A DNA stretch of 64,000 bases from Pyrus communis (Eukaryota > Streptophyta > Magnoliopsida > Rosales > Rosaceae), in the NCBI RefSeq assembly GCF_963583255.1, contig NC_084804.1, positions 26,911,061-26,975,060 of the forward strand, read 5' to 3'. A program made the translations under genes and the position numbers. This document shows positions 23,013 to 34,700 of this stretch, piece after piece (the stretch's first letter is position 1; the number at the start of each line of letters is the position of its first letter). Below the pieces are notes generated by a model. It saw only the letters and a program-made list of their open reading frames with translations, ran no database searches and was not told the origin of the DNA.

Positions 23013-24297
23013 TTAGCAAGCCTCATCCCAAAGTGCATGTTTCTCTGCCAAAGTGAATGAGTCTGCTAGAGTTAGATTTTCTTTCATGATTAATTTTCTG
23101 AATAGCGGGTGGTCTGTTGGAAGTCCTTTTTGGAAGGCTGCTTTAGTTATCGAGTCATTGCATCCGATTATCTTTGCCTTCTCTGTTTTGAACCTCTTCA
23201 TATCGTCATAAAGCGACTCTTTTGGGTTCTTCTTGACGTTAAACAAATGGTCATACTTCTTTTTGATCTATGCGATAGAATGAATATTCTTTGGTGAAAA
23301 CCAAAGAAAGTTCGTTGAAACTCTGTATAGATTGTGGCGGCAGGGTGTAGAACCAATCTTGCGACTCGCCTTGTAGAGTGGTGGTGAATATCTTACACAT
23401 GAGATCGTCATTGTCACGGTAGAGGAACACTGTGCTTTAGTAGTGTTTTAAGTGTCTCTCCGGGTCTTCATCCCTTTTGTGAGATGTGAAATGTGGCATG
23501 CTGAACTCGCGTGAAGGCTCTGCCTGCTTGATCTTGTCCATGAAAGGTGACCTGTTTATGTTGGTCATGTTCCATCGTAATGCCTCGTCAGCGACCTCGT
23601 TGCGTTGAAAATTACGTAAGCACTTGGTCAAGAGTCTCTCTACTTCTTCCTGAATGTGACTTTGTTGGGGCTAGTGGAACTCTCGGCCGTGTGGTGTGTT
23701 CCTAGTAGGCGAGCGAGTTCTTCGTAGGCTGTCGGTTGAGCTTGAGCCGAATTGAGTGACTGCTTCTCTTCGTCCGTCGTGCTGCCTACTCCGATGTAAG
23801 GTGAAAGATGCTTATTGCGAGTTTAGCCACAAATAAAAACTTTGCTTGGAAGGTTTCTCATGTTGACTATCGGAGTGTGACCTCAACCGTGAATGTACGT
23901 TTGTCCATGGGCCTAGTCGAAAGTGCACGCTCATCCGCGCGCTAAGACGAGAGTATATGCTATCGCAGGGGCCCAATCGAGAGTGTACACTACTCGAACG
24001 CTTGGTTCATGGCTAGTCGAGTGACTGCTTGCAGGGACGTTGCTGGAGAGGTTCTTTGTCTGCCCTTGTCCTACTTCAGGTGACCTCGTCTGGGGCATGT
24101 TGCATTTCGGTGCGCTATAAGAGCTGGTTCACCAAGGTCGTATGTTGTGTGAGGGCGTTCATCAACTCTATGACTTGTTGAGACAAGTGTTGTTCTCCAT
24201 TTGGGTTGGAATAGCTTGGAAGGAATGCATCTCCTTGAGCAGTGGAAGTGTGGTAGACTCTGGGAGCGAGATTTGAGTTAGGAAATTTCAAATTCAC
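23013..24297 (-). pseudogene. Gypsy 'D' gag (broken)
   Basis: The start region reads MNLKFPNSNLAPRV, then GEQHLSQQVIELMNAL and TTLVNQLL. The middle (23631-23437) has REFSMPHFTSHKRDEDPERH, the start of the retrotransposon gag domain. 23246-23013 has FNVKKNPKESLYDDMKRFK and LADSFTLAEKHALWDEA, its end. Several frameshifts and stops separate the pieces. A degenerate repeat near 23880-24000 (variants of CGAGAGTGTACACTC) lies in the linker. It is a typical plant Gypsy gag and clearly non-functional. Confidence 0.8.
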
Positions 24298-24750
24298 AAA
24301 AAAATGTGGTGAAAATGCTTAGGCCATGGTTTGGTGTCGTGGGCCTTAGATGGCACGACTTAGGCTTGCTTAAATGGCACGGCTCGGGCCGTGGTAGTGG
24401 TGCCATGGACCTCGCCGCGGATGGTGGCTGTGGTGGCCATCGCAAGTGGTGGCCATAGTGGCCACCGTGGTGGTTGCCATGGTAAAGCCCCGTAGCGGTG
24501 GTGCCGCTCCACCTATGATCACATTTAGCCTCATGGATCACCGCGGTCTCATTTCTTGAATATTGGAATTTTCACTTATGGAATTTTCTAAATTTCTAGC
24601 CATTGTATTTTTCTTTTACATTTTATCAAAGAATCTTTGCAAATAAAAAATTATTATAATAAGAACGTACGAAAAATATACAAATGGACAAGAAAAAATA
24701 AAGAAAAACCTTTTATGCAAGAGTCTTCTATGAGTGTGTGGACTTCAACT

Positions 24751-24766
24751 CTCAATGAAAGCTCCA
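24751..24766 (-). other. Probable primer binding site of Gypsy 'D'
   Basis: On the minus strand TGGAGCTTTCATTGAG follows the LTR end GCATCCACA after AAT. The position is right and the motif resembles a primer site seen in many plant Gypsy elements, but I cannot name the tRNA. Confidence 0.55.
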
Positions 24767-24769
24767 ATT

Positions 24770-25364
24770 TGTGGATGCAAATTTCCGCCTCCTTCTTCTT
24801 GGACAAAATTGCACCTACAAAATAATTAACACCTTAGGGTCAAGGCCAAGAGCCTCATGCACCCACGATGAATGGGGGAGGGGGGCTTTGGTAGAAGAAC
24901 CTTCGATGCCAAAGTTAGAATTTAGAGTGAAAAGTGTTTAGAGAGTTTTTGGAGTTTTGCAAGAGTGTGGACTTAGGTTTTTAGAGGAAATGAGGTTGAA
25001 TATATAGTGCATGAATGGTCCCCCTCTGAGAAAAGGTGGCCGGCCCTTTGGGGAATTTTTTTTTGTGAAATAGGTGATTTAATTGGTAATTAATGGATTA
25101 ATTAGAAATAAATCCATTAATTAGCCAATTAACTCAATTTATATGGAATCTTTTGAAGGTTATGAAATAATTACCTTGTGGAAAATATAGGATGAGGATG
25201 GATGAAATAACTTTGAATTTGTTACCTATTTTGGGCATTTTTGACTTGATTGTGGGATGTTTGTACACTGCCCGCGCGTAGGAATTCCAGTGCTCCTCAA
25301 GGGTAATTTTGTCATTTTTGCCCAAAAATCCACATGTCGGCTCTTGATTATTTTTGGCTCCACA
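24770..25364 (-). repeat. 5' LTR of Gypsy 'D' (595 bp)
   Basis: On the minus strand it starts TGTGGAGCC and ends GCATCCACA, so its ends are TG...CA with an inverted TGTGGA/TCCACA. A primer-site-like motif follows inside. The outer flank (25365 on) is DUF1985 coding sequence, so the element inserted in that gene. The 3' LTR is not in the window. Confidence 0.72.
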
Positions 25365-26170
25365 ATTACGCCATCTATGTTCCCCTAACTTCTTCTTCTT
25401 CCTCCTCCTCATCTCCCTTGCCATCCCCATCAACTCGACTTCTACCTCTCCTTGAAGCAGTAAACGAGAGGTTGTCGTGAAGTTATTTAAAGGAGATGGA
25501 ACCCCATGCAAAGCTGTTAAACTTATCCATATCATTCATGAGGTCGAGATAGTCTAGATTGAAAACAACGTTGGTATTTGCCCCTATCAATACAGCCTCG
25601 ATAAAGTATACCAGGCCTAGCTTGAAGGCATCATCCCTATCCTTGCACTCCTTGAACGCCCTTTAAGCTCACCGTAAGTCACAGATATTTTTTTGCTGAC
25701 TTTCTTGGGGACAGCCTTTGCTTTACCTTTCCTTTTTCTTTCCTCACCTTGCTACTTTCACCTACCGACCCTAATTTCCTGAGAGAATACTTCCTCAGCA
25801 GCCTAATCCTTTGTGACTCTACCTCTACGTCATAAGGTTCATCACATCGTAGCCAAGTAATAAGGCAAAAGTCCTACTTTGTGAACCAGGCCAATTCACA
25901 ACCTATTAAATAAGCCAGCCCCTCTAGGTGTTTAACCCCTTAATTTGCCACTCTACGGAGCAACAACTCATGGACGACTTGCCCACTGAAGGCCAATTCA
26001 TCCACACCCTAAAGGTGTCCAAAGCAGGTTGCCCTAAAGGCACCAAGTTGTGCCTCATTAAACTTTTCCCTAATCAATCCTAACCTATAGGAGGCATGAG
26101 ATAGGTTGTTAACCCTTTCCCTATACGTTTCTTTTTCTCTCATTGCTAGTTGAACACCTTGGGTTGCCAT
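25365..26170 (-). pseudogene. DUF1985-type transposon protein, pseudogene
   Basis: From the ATG at 26170 the minus strand reads MATQGVQLAMREKETYRE, then YRLGLIREKFNEAQLGAFRA and VHELLLRRVAN, GVKHLEGLAYLIG and DFCLITWLRCDEPYDVEVE. This pattern matches the DUF1985 domain found in plant transposon-borne Ulp1-type protease genes (mostly Mutator-like). The frame is kept for over 100 codons but has in-frame stops (after FGHL, VAN and FTK), each one C-to-T change from a likely sense codon. Later parts are frameshifted, and the Gypsy LTR at 25364 cuts it off. The Ulp1 protease part is not visible. The family name is from memory. Confidence 0.6.
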
Positions 26171-26487
26171 ATCTTATACACATAACAATACATACACACC
26201 AACAACCAATGAAACATAACCTAACGACAACCTGTCACCAAAGCTTCATAGCTTTACATATGCTGTTAACAGAGCATCATTACTTAAGCAATTTCAATTC
26301 CCACCATATAAGTAACAATAATTCAGATACAAAAATCAATCCCCACCACCTTAAAATTAACAATAATTCAAATACAAAATTCAATCCTTACTCAAAACTA
26401 CAACTTTACCAAAACAACAAATCATGCTCCAGCATCTACACAACCCGTCAACATAACTTCATAAGTTCACAACGCACCCTAATTTGT

Positions 26488-26522
<35 letters not shown>

Positions 26523-26947
26523 TTGACATATTTCGACAAATTCCACCTAATTACATCCACGAACATGCATAATTAACCTTACAACAAACTTAATTTATAA
26601 TGCTTAACATAAATAACTAAATGAAATTCTAGTGTTCCATTTTCAAAACTCACCAAATTTGAAATTCACTGGGGGAATAAAATATGACCACGGTTATCGC
26701 GGAAGCAATTTGAACCCAGCTTGAATGAATCGAAAAGCACGTCCTTTCTTTGTAACCCACTGCACAGCCTCTCACCAAAGTCCCCTGATTTTCTTCACTG
26801 CTATCTGAAATTTATGTAAGGTCGGACAACACAAGCACAGACCAATTATAATTGGGTTTGGAACAAGCAAGTTTTCAAATGGCAAGGATGCTTTCGACGA
26901 CAATGATGTTTAAGCAAACGCAAGGGAGGGAATGTCTTTGCAGCAGG
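26171..26947. other. AT-rich intergenic stretch
   Basis: I find no gene or recognisable element here. A short (AAAT)n microsatellite lies at about 26491-26521. The 122-codon frame at 26143-26511 is Asn/His/Thr-rich and unconvincing. Confidence 0.5.
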
Positions 26948-27056
26948 ACAAGACTTACTTAAGACAGAAAGTGTTGATGTCGGGGATTACAGTTTAAATC
27001 CCAAGAAATTTTGAATTCATGCTAATCACACACTTTCTGTCTTAAATAAGTCTTGT
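26948..27056. repeat. Imperfect inverted repeat (27-bp arms)
   Basis: Arms at 26948-26974 and 27030-27056 are reverse complements with one mismatch, around ACTTTCTGTCTTAA. The loop is 55 bp. A related motif, TTTAAATCCC followed by AATTTTGAATT, occurs in and after the loop (about 26992 and 27067). It could be a small MITE or a hairpin left by duplication. Confidence 0.65.
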
Positions 27057-27317
27057 GCCCCTACAAAATTTAAATCCCCAAAAATTTTGAATTTATGTCG
27101 GGTACCATTTTAATTAAGTAACAAATCATTTATAACCCGATTTCATCCTAAGCTCATTCTAATGGGTTTGTTTTCAACCGTTCAATTTTCATTCAATAGA
27201 CCACATTCCATCCGCACACACGATCTGCAAAATGTTGTCCGCACCTTAGAAATCGCGTTTGCGAAAATCACACTTTGAAAACCAAATTAATAAATTTTCT
27301 ATTTCAAGGGCCATTTT

Positions 27318-27402
27318 GAGAAGCCCATATTTCTTCCTCCGAAGCTGTCTAACCCCGAAATTACAGAATCGCAGAGCAACAAACTAGGGTTTTAGGGTTT
27401 TA
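27318..27402 (+). promoter_or_regulatory. TOM6 promoter motifs: site II and telo-box
   Basis: TAGGGTTTTAGGGTTTTA at 27385-27402 is a double telo-box. AAGCCCAT near 27321 is the reverse of a site II element (ATGGGC). This pair is common in promoters of plant genes for translation and mitochondrial biogenesis, which suits TOM6. The motifs are seen directly; the regulatory role is inferred. Confidence 0.6.
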
Positions 27403-27465
27403 AGCGTCAGGTTGCGTTCGGCATATCAATTTGCAGGAAAGTGAAGCTGAATCAGAGAAAACAAA

Positions 27466-27627
27466 ATGTTTCCCATGTTTATGCAGAAGCCTGACAAGGC
27501 AGAGGCTCTGAAGCAGCTGCGGAGCCATGTCGCCATGTTCGGAGCATGGGTCCTCGCGATCCGAGCCACACCATATGTTCTTCACCTCCTCTCTGGTGAA
27601 AAGGACGAGCTCAGACTTGAATTTTAA
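27466..27627 (+). CDS. TOM6: Mitochondrial import receptor subunit TOM6
   Basis: A 53-codon frame reading MFPMFMQKPDKAEALKQLRS and ending KDELRLEF. Length and sequence fit plant TOM6, a small tail-anchored subunit that stabilises the TOM complex (preprotein import channel) in the outer mitochondrial membrane. Residues about 22-42 (VAMFGAWVLAIRATPYVLHL) form the single membrane segment. The N-terminus is the basic cytosolic part. The first ATG after an A-rich leader (ACAAA before ATG) is used; the alternative starts M4 and M6 would remove conserved residues. It has no neighbours of related function and stands between transposons, but its frame is intact, so it is probably a working host gene. 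Confidence 0.86.
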   Translation: MFPMFMQKPDKAEALKQLRSHVAMFGAWVLAIRATPYVLHLLSGEKDELRLEF

Positions 27628-29040
27628 TGCCCATCTCGTTCTGTGAGGTAATTTTCGAGTCCATATCACTCTTTTTATTTTCTGCGTTTGTTTGTTTGTT
27701 TTGTATGATTTTTTTTGTTTTGTTTTTTTATTTTTATTTTTTTTTGTGGGTTTTCAACGTATGCAATTTTAAGGGCATAGTAGGAGGAGGGTATTCTCTG
27801 TGTGTTGTTAATATTTAGAAATTTATGAATTGAATAATTGTTTGACTGATTGTATTGTTGTTGTTCTGGGATAAATTTGATCGTTGCTCGTTGGTGTTGT
27901 TTGAAATAGGGTAGAAGGTATTGCATACATTGATAATTTGATATCATATTTGAAACTAAGTACGAAGAAAATCGGGAGGGATGAGTGGTTATAATGATGT
28001 ATTTGCTGTTTCTTTGAGATGATGGTTGAGCCCGACAAAGAGGAATATTTTTCTCGTATAATCTGCTCTTTTTGGTTGTTTTAACTTGACGCCACAGATC
28101 ACTACTCTAAAATGCTATAAGTGTCATGTGAATTTGGGATTATCTAGTTATACAAAAACTGTATTGGGAGAGACTTATAGCATGGTAAGTTAGTGATCGA
28201 AAGAGTCAACAATGTGCCTTAGGTGAAAGCCGGATGTATGAACAATAAAAGTTACTTTGTATCGATTTTATGCCCGAATAGGGTTCTTTTTGAAGCAGTA
28301 AGATAATACATACACTGCATAACTTACAACTAGAAAATTTGTGATTTCGCAGCATCAATTTTGCCCAATAGGCAAATTGACACAAGCAATGTGTATTACT
28401 TATAGCGTTTGAAGTAGGAGTGTTTTTGCCCCTTGAATGTCTGATGGACATTACCACTTTAATTTATAGATTAGGTTGAAACAGTACGACAATTTTGGGA
28501 TACAAGAACCCTATTGTGTATTTTGACTTTGAACTATAGGGACTTCGACGCTTGTCATATTGTGGATTGGTATGCCAATTTCTATATGATTTCCTGGTGT
28601 TATTTGGAGATTGTGGTCTGCATCACTATTTCACAAGATAATATAATAATCATATATTGTCATAAAGTAGGCAGTGTCATTTGCATTAGATTCATTTCAG
28701 TTAAAGAGTATTTTGAATCACCTGCGTTGTGTCTGGCTAAATTTTCTTGATGTTTGAAGTTGCAATTTACGGGCAAAGACTAACTGGCATTATGGTGACG
28801 GTGGCTATGCAAGTAGCACATGTTTATCTAAAAGACGATGCATGTCTAGACTAATTAATTAATTAATTTAAGGCAATGTTTAAGTGTTGTTGGTTGTGTC
28901 GATCTTTACTTAAAGGATACTATCTCAGGAAGATTAATCATGGTTGACTCCTCATCATCTCTTCTTTGATTGTGCAGAACGGATCTCGGGGATGAATGAG
29001 TCAATTTTAGATGAAGGTTATTCAGAGCCCTATATGGTTT
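27628..29040 (+). other. TOM6 3' region with probable UTR intron
   Basis: Twenty bases after the stop there is a good splice donor (GAG/GTAATT at 27648). An acceptor follows at 28977 (pyrimidine-rich, then TGTGCAG). The intron of 1,330 bp would be T-rich on this strand, as plant introns are. The exon from 28978 would be the rest of the 3' UTR. No other gene is seen here. Confidence 0.45.
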
Positions 29041-29272
29041 AATTTTTAGTTTCTTAATATTTATTTCCTGAAAACTGTATCATCAGTTTGATACTGCATT
29101 CGAGTGTGGCAGTATGGTTTTTTATACGATTGCATAGGATAAATGTATTCACTATATCCTATGGTTGGTAGGCTAATGTCTCGTTAAATCCACTTTGAAC
29201 TTGGTAATTGGTATGCATCCAAAGACCAAATTTATCCATAACTGTATTTTGGTTGTAATTATTTTATTGATA

Positions 29273-29463
29273 GGGAAAAAATAGCAGCAGCAGCCGCAGC
29301 CGCGCGCTTATCTAGTCACAAAAATACTCATGTAGGCGCCTTTGTGTATTGTTATATCAACCGGATACTGTCTCCCTGGGAGGGATGCTTAGAATCATGG
29401 CGGAATCAAATTAGTCAAGATGTCTACATGGCACAATCGGAAGAAAAGCATCCGTTCCCTTGA
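29273..29463 (+). CDS. Possible terminal exon or relic, unknown protein
   Basis: After an acceptor-like TATTGATAG a frame of about 62 codons reads EKIAAAAAAARLSSHKNT, then FVYCYINRILSPWEGCLESW and ends EEKHPFP before TGA. The C-x..W-x-x-C-x-x-x-W pattern and defined end look more protein-like than the surrounding sequence. I do not recognise the family and see no partner exon nearby. It may be the last exon of a gene disrupted by the adjacent Copia, or chance. Confidence 0.25.
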
Positions 29464-29487
29464 CAGGGTAGTGTTCTACAAACCATT

Positions 29488-29606
29488 TAATTGATTCAAT
29501 TCTTTGGACCAATTATAGTTCGATGCTTGACATAATTGATTCAATTCTTTGTACCAATTATGGTTAGATGCTTGACGTAATTGATTCAATTCTTTGTACC
29601 GGTTAA
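29488..29606 (+). repeat. 45-bp tandem repeat, about 2.6 units
   Basis: Units start at 29488, 29533 and 29578 with TAATTGATTCAATTCTTTG. The third is truncated. There are few differences between units. It is a small minisatellite beside the Copia insertion site. Confidence 0.8.
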
Positions 29607-29643
29607 TTTTTAAAAATAAATGATAAAAAAAATGGATGGTTAT

Positions 29644-29892
29644 TGTTATAAACTTCTTATTTAAGTGTGATTGTGTAAATTTTATATTATATTTTATTCT
29701 AGTTATTCGTCCCTGTTAGGACGGTACTCCTTAGAGGATAATGATTTCTTCTCTCCCTTATTACTATAACTAAAGGCACTGTGTAGGGGGAATAACACAT
29801 CCTCTACGAAACCTTACAAACACATCTCTCCCCATATTCTCTATGTGTCATCGGCCCTCTTTTTCCCTGTTAGTTAAATATAGGCCACAACA
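29644..29892 (+). repeat. Copia 'E' 5' LTR
   Basis: It starts TGTTATAAACTTC and ends GGCCACAACA, matching 35366-35617. No standard primer site follows (CATTATAAGC), so the leader start is altered. Confidence 0.88.
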
Positions 29893-31505
29893 CATTATAA
29901 GCACCCTCCTACCGTTGGGCTTAGGAATTTGATGTGGAAGTTTTCTGCATCAAACCAGTTCACCAATATCATCACGCAATCAGGTTATTTCAAAACAACA
30001 GTTTTTTATCACGATGTTTTTTGGCAACCCTAATAGCAATAACATTCACCATAATGCAGGACCCAACTTTACGTTTTTTGAATTTTAGATTCTACATAAA
30101 TTGTGTATGCATTATATACATAATTGTTGAATTATGTGAATTGATATTGCCATGAATTGCATCAAATATATGTCCATGCATTGAATTATTTAATTGAATA
30201 TGCATTGAATTAATCTGAAAATTGAAAAAATACAAAACAAATTTAGGGTTTGCCGAATCCAAAACCCGAGCTCATGCAAGCCTTCTTGAGCTGCGATGCA
30301 CCGAAGCAAAACCCCCAATGCTCCATCTGAGATGACGACATCGTTTTGGCATCAAACCCACAAAATCAACTGCCGCCTGCAATTGGCCACGGCCTCACCA
30401 CTGTCTCTCTGGGACATCACAACCTGCAGTAGTGTTTTTGGGACCTAACCATCGTTAGAGATGATTGGTTTCTCGAAAAATCTAATAACCATCAGTGAAT
30501 TTTCGAAGGATTATTCGAATCCTCACAGTTTCTCAAACCCCCCCAACGTCGAAACTTAGGTTTTCGTCCAAAACTAGGGTCTTAATTGAACCGCCTTGCT
30601 TTGTCGTGCCGTGACCGACCGAGGGAAGTCACCTGAAGCAACGCTGGAGATTTTTTCCAGTTCGAATCCCACACCCAGCGCCACTAGGGTGTTCTAGATT
30701 TCTCGACCTGAACCCTAGTGAGCCTCGGGGCCTTAGGCATGCATAGCATAACACCTTTTTTTTTTGGCTGCTAGTTATCTTTGCTACCACAACCCAAATC
30801 CAAACAGCCCATTTGGCTGAACTGGACCCTCGACCCACGAACGACACTAGCCCAATTGGGCTTTGGTGTCCCCGTGCACAATGTCGCACACGATCCCAGC
30901 TCGCTGCTAGAGAATCGGTGCACTGCACTGCGTCACACCCAATCCATGCCTATCTGGGCCTTCAATATATTGGGCCTGCAGCCCATATCTATTTACCCTA
31001 GCCCAATTTTTGGGCCTGGCCCACACTGTTTAAACATTCTCAGCCCACCCATAGGCTTTGGCCCATGTTTTTGGGCCTCGAATTTATTTTTATTTTTTTT
31101 GGACAATTTGGGTTTTATAATTTTTCACCCACACATTAATGTTGGTCTGAAATCCAAATAACTATTTCAATTATAATAATAAATATTGAATATCTATTTC
31201 ATATTTTCTTGTTGCATATTTCTGTATATATATATATATAAATATATATATTTGTGTTTGTCTACAGAAACATACGAACTAGAAGTTCATAATTTATTTC
31301 AAAACCTGAAGTTTGTAGAAACGTGCCTTGTTTGAAAACCTTAAGTTTTCCTTAAAAACATCACCCATGAAAACCCGAAGCTTTTTCATGTAAATTTAAA
31401 CCAATACATGTCTATTAGAACTTGAATGTTCTGCTTCTATGTGAATGGATTGCTTTTTCTCCATTACACTAACCACATCTTGTCCATTTATTTTGTGATA
31501 GGAAC
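29893..31505 (+). other. Copia 'E' leader region
   Basis: No coding frame is convincing. Between 30805 and 31080 there are about eleven GGCCCA/TGGGCC or GCCCA/TGGGC motifs, and a (TA)n run lies at 31224-31250. The leader is unusually long for Copia and may include foreign sequence. Confidence 0.55.
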
Positions 31506-31790
31506 ATGTCGAATTTGAACAAATTGGACTTCACCACTTTAGAGGTCTCTAGAAGGAACTACCTCAAGCGGGTCTAAGATGTGAAGCTCCACCTCACCAC
31601 AAAGAATTTGTGTCCCGCCATTGAAGATGAGGTGGACAACCTGGTTGGTGAAGCTGAGAAAGCCACTGCCATGATCTTCATCTGAAGACACATTCATGAT
31701 GCACTGCAAACCGAGTACCTTGCTTAGGAGGATCCACAAGCACTCTGGGTGGCTTTGGCTGATTGTTTTGATCACCACAAGGATGGGTAT
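31506..31790 (+). pseudogene. Copia 'E' gag fragment
   Basis: The first part reads MSNLNKLDFTTLEVSRRNYL, then LTTKNLCPAIEDEVDN and EKATAMIFI, and ends near ALWVALADCFDHH. This is the start of a Copia gag (UBN2-type). Two in-frame stops are present. At about 31790 the sequence jumps to the post-integrase part of pol (SLLRTFDRRSVYRS), so most of gag, protease and integrase are deleted. Confidence 0.72.
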
Positions 31791-34700
31791 CTATTCAATC
31801 ATTCATTACTTAGAACCTTTGACAGGCGATCTGTTTACCGTTCGTTTCGTGGATTGTCACTTCTATGAGACAGTCTTCCCGTTGTTAGGGGGAGATAAGA
31901 ACAACGTGAATTATCATGGATGACTCCCACTTTGTCTCATTTAGATCCCCGCACCGCTCAGTCTGAGACTAAAGTGCAGTGTATATTAGATCTTCAAAGC
32001 GTAGCTCAAAGCATGCTAGATGCTTTCATCGCTCTAGCGCGAGTGACAAGATCACATATTCCAACTGCAAATGTGCCTGCAAAGATGGATGTACCAAATG
32101 TACGATGGACTTCCCTCCTGGAGGCCCGGGACGCCACTTTGGTCAATCCACATACATTAGCAGCTAGCCAATCATCTGCCCTTACACATAAGTGTGGCAG
32201 ACCACTTGGTTCAAAGTATTCACACCCCTAGAAGAGGAAACCCATAACACAAGCCCCGAAAGAGCCTATCGTGAATTCGACTATTGCCTACTTATTCTAT
32301 CCAACTTTTAAGGAAATTCTAGATTATGGAAGCGTCCTTGAAGAGACGAATCCACCTCCCTTGAATCATGAAATTTCGGTCCATTATGCTAACTTGGATG
32401 ATGTTTGGTGTAGAAATGAGATGATCGTCAACGATGCATTAGCATATGCAATAGCTACTGAGATCATGTTGAGCGATGACATTGAACCCCGTACTGTTAA
32501 TGAATGTCGACGTAGAACTGATTGGTCAAATTGGAAACAAGAAATCCAAGTCAAACTTGATTCACTTGCGAAACTTAAGGTGTTTGGACTTGTAACTCCT
32601 ACGCCTCCACATGTGAAGCGCATTGGCTACAAGTGGATTTCGTTTGGAATCATAATGAGAAGAAAAAAATTGTGCGTTACAAAACTCGTCTTGTTACACA
32701 AGGCTTCTTACAATGCCCTGGGATTGACTATGATGAAACTTATTCACCCGTTATGGATGTGATTACTTTTCTGTACCTTATCAGCTTGGTAACTTCCGAA
32801 AAACTGAGTATGCAGCTGATGAACGTAGTAACTGCGTATCTCTATGAGGATCTTGATACGAAAATTTATATGAAAGTTTCCAAAGGATTTACATTGACTG
32901 GATCAAATATTTACAAACCCTGGAACACGCTCTCAATTCGGCTGAGGCGTTCACTCTACGGTTTGAAGTAATCCGAAAGAATGTGGTATAACCGTCTAAG
33001 TGAGTATTGTAGACATGTAAATTTCATTGCATACAAAAGGTGCATCACAAAGCTTCACGTGGCATATGACTCATCACGAATGGACAAGTCATCAATGACA
33101 TTTGGCACAAATCGAGCAAAGGAAGTACAAAACCTTCCCAAAAGTCGGCAAAAGGGAGAAAATGCCTCTTAAAATCGGCAAGGGGTCCAAGTTGCTCCCA
33201 AAACCGGAAAGAAAGCTAAAATATCTTCACAAAACAAGCAAGAATTAAAGATTGCTCCCAAAATAGGCAAGAAAGCCCTATAAATTTCGGCCAAGCAAGG
33301 GAAAGTGGTTGAAATTATGACACAAAACATGCCTAAATTCTCCCATGGACGAATCAAAACACAAATCAAAGCCAAATCCATCCAAAAGAAAGCTTTGAGA
33401 AGTCTATAAATACAAGGTCCCAAGACAAGCACAAAGGTCGACAAATTCTACATCAAAGGGTCGGCAATTCTACATCTAGAGGAACCTCTGCACCAAATCT
33501 TTGAAGACTAATACGCTACCAAAGCACTCTTTAAAGAAGCCACAACCAAAGCCGAAGCTTTCTTTCAATCAAAGCCGAAGCATTTCCTTGAAGAATCAAC
33601 AAGCACTTGTGCCGATTCCTTCAAAACTTTGTTACAAGCTCAAAACTTGTAACAACATTCGATTCAAGATCAAGTTGCCAAGACCCTTGAATCAATGAAA
33701 TCCTACATCAACACTACCTTTGCAGCAGCTTTGAGGTGAAGACTATCCATGCATTGTTTCAAGCTCAAAACTTAAAGCAATCGTTCAATCTTTCATCCGA
33801 GATCAAGTCATCACAACCCTTGGATCAACAACCTATACATCTACATCAAATTTGAAGACTAAATCAGAGGAAAAATTGTAAACAGAGATTGCAACCTACA
33901 AATTCAAATCAATACAAATCTACTTTGTACACGTGTTCTCGTTTCATTCGTTACAGAATTTTCGTGTTTAGAAGTATTTGACTAGTCAGGGATATGTGAA
34001 TAACAAACAATGCCTTTGTGTGTTCATTAAGAAGTCACATTTCAGTTTTGCGATTGTTGCAGTTTATGTCGACGACATGAATCTTATCGGAACTCCTGAA
34101 GAGCTCCAGAGAACTACCACGCACCTGAAGTCAGAATTTGAGATGAAAGATCTAGGAAAGACTCGATACTGTCTCAATCTCAGGATAAAGCATCGTTCAG
34201 ATCAAATCTTAGTACATCAATCGAACTACACCCAGAAGGTGTTGTGTTACTCTAATAAGGATAAAGCGAAGCCTTCGAGTACTCTTCTGGTCATTCGATC
34301 GCTAGATGCAAAACAAGATCCCTTCCGTCTGAAGGAGGATGATGAAGAGATTTTGGAGCCTGAAGTTCCTTATCTAAGTGCGATATGAGCTTTATTGTAC
34401 TTAGCTCAATGCACTAGACCCGACATCTGCTTCATTGTTAATCTTTTGGCAAGATACAGTAATGCACCAACACGCAGACATTGAATTGGTGTTAAAGGCA
34501 TCTTCCATTACCTTGAGGGTACTACAGATCTGGGCTTGTTCTATCCCTATGAATCCTCGAGTGATGTCGCACCCCCTTATCTCGAGTGGATTCTTGCCTT
34601 GTTGGTTATACAGATGTAGGATACTTATCTGATCCGCACAAGGTGCGTTCTCAAACAGGTTATCTCTTTAACGTTGGAGGCACCATAATCTCTTAGAGGT

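Noticed and set aside
24278..24541. 87-codon frame upstream of Gypsy gag
   Set aside because: Low-complexity His/Trp/Pro reading of GTGGTGGCCAT-type repeats in the leader, overlapping the gag start.
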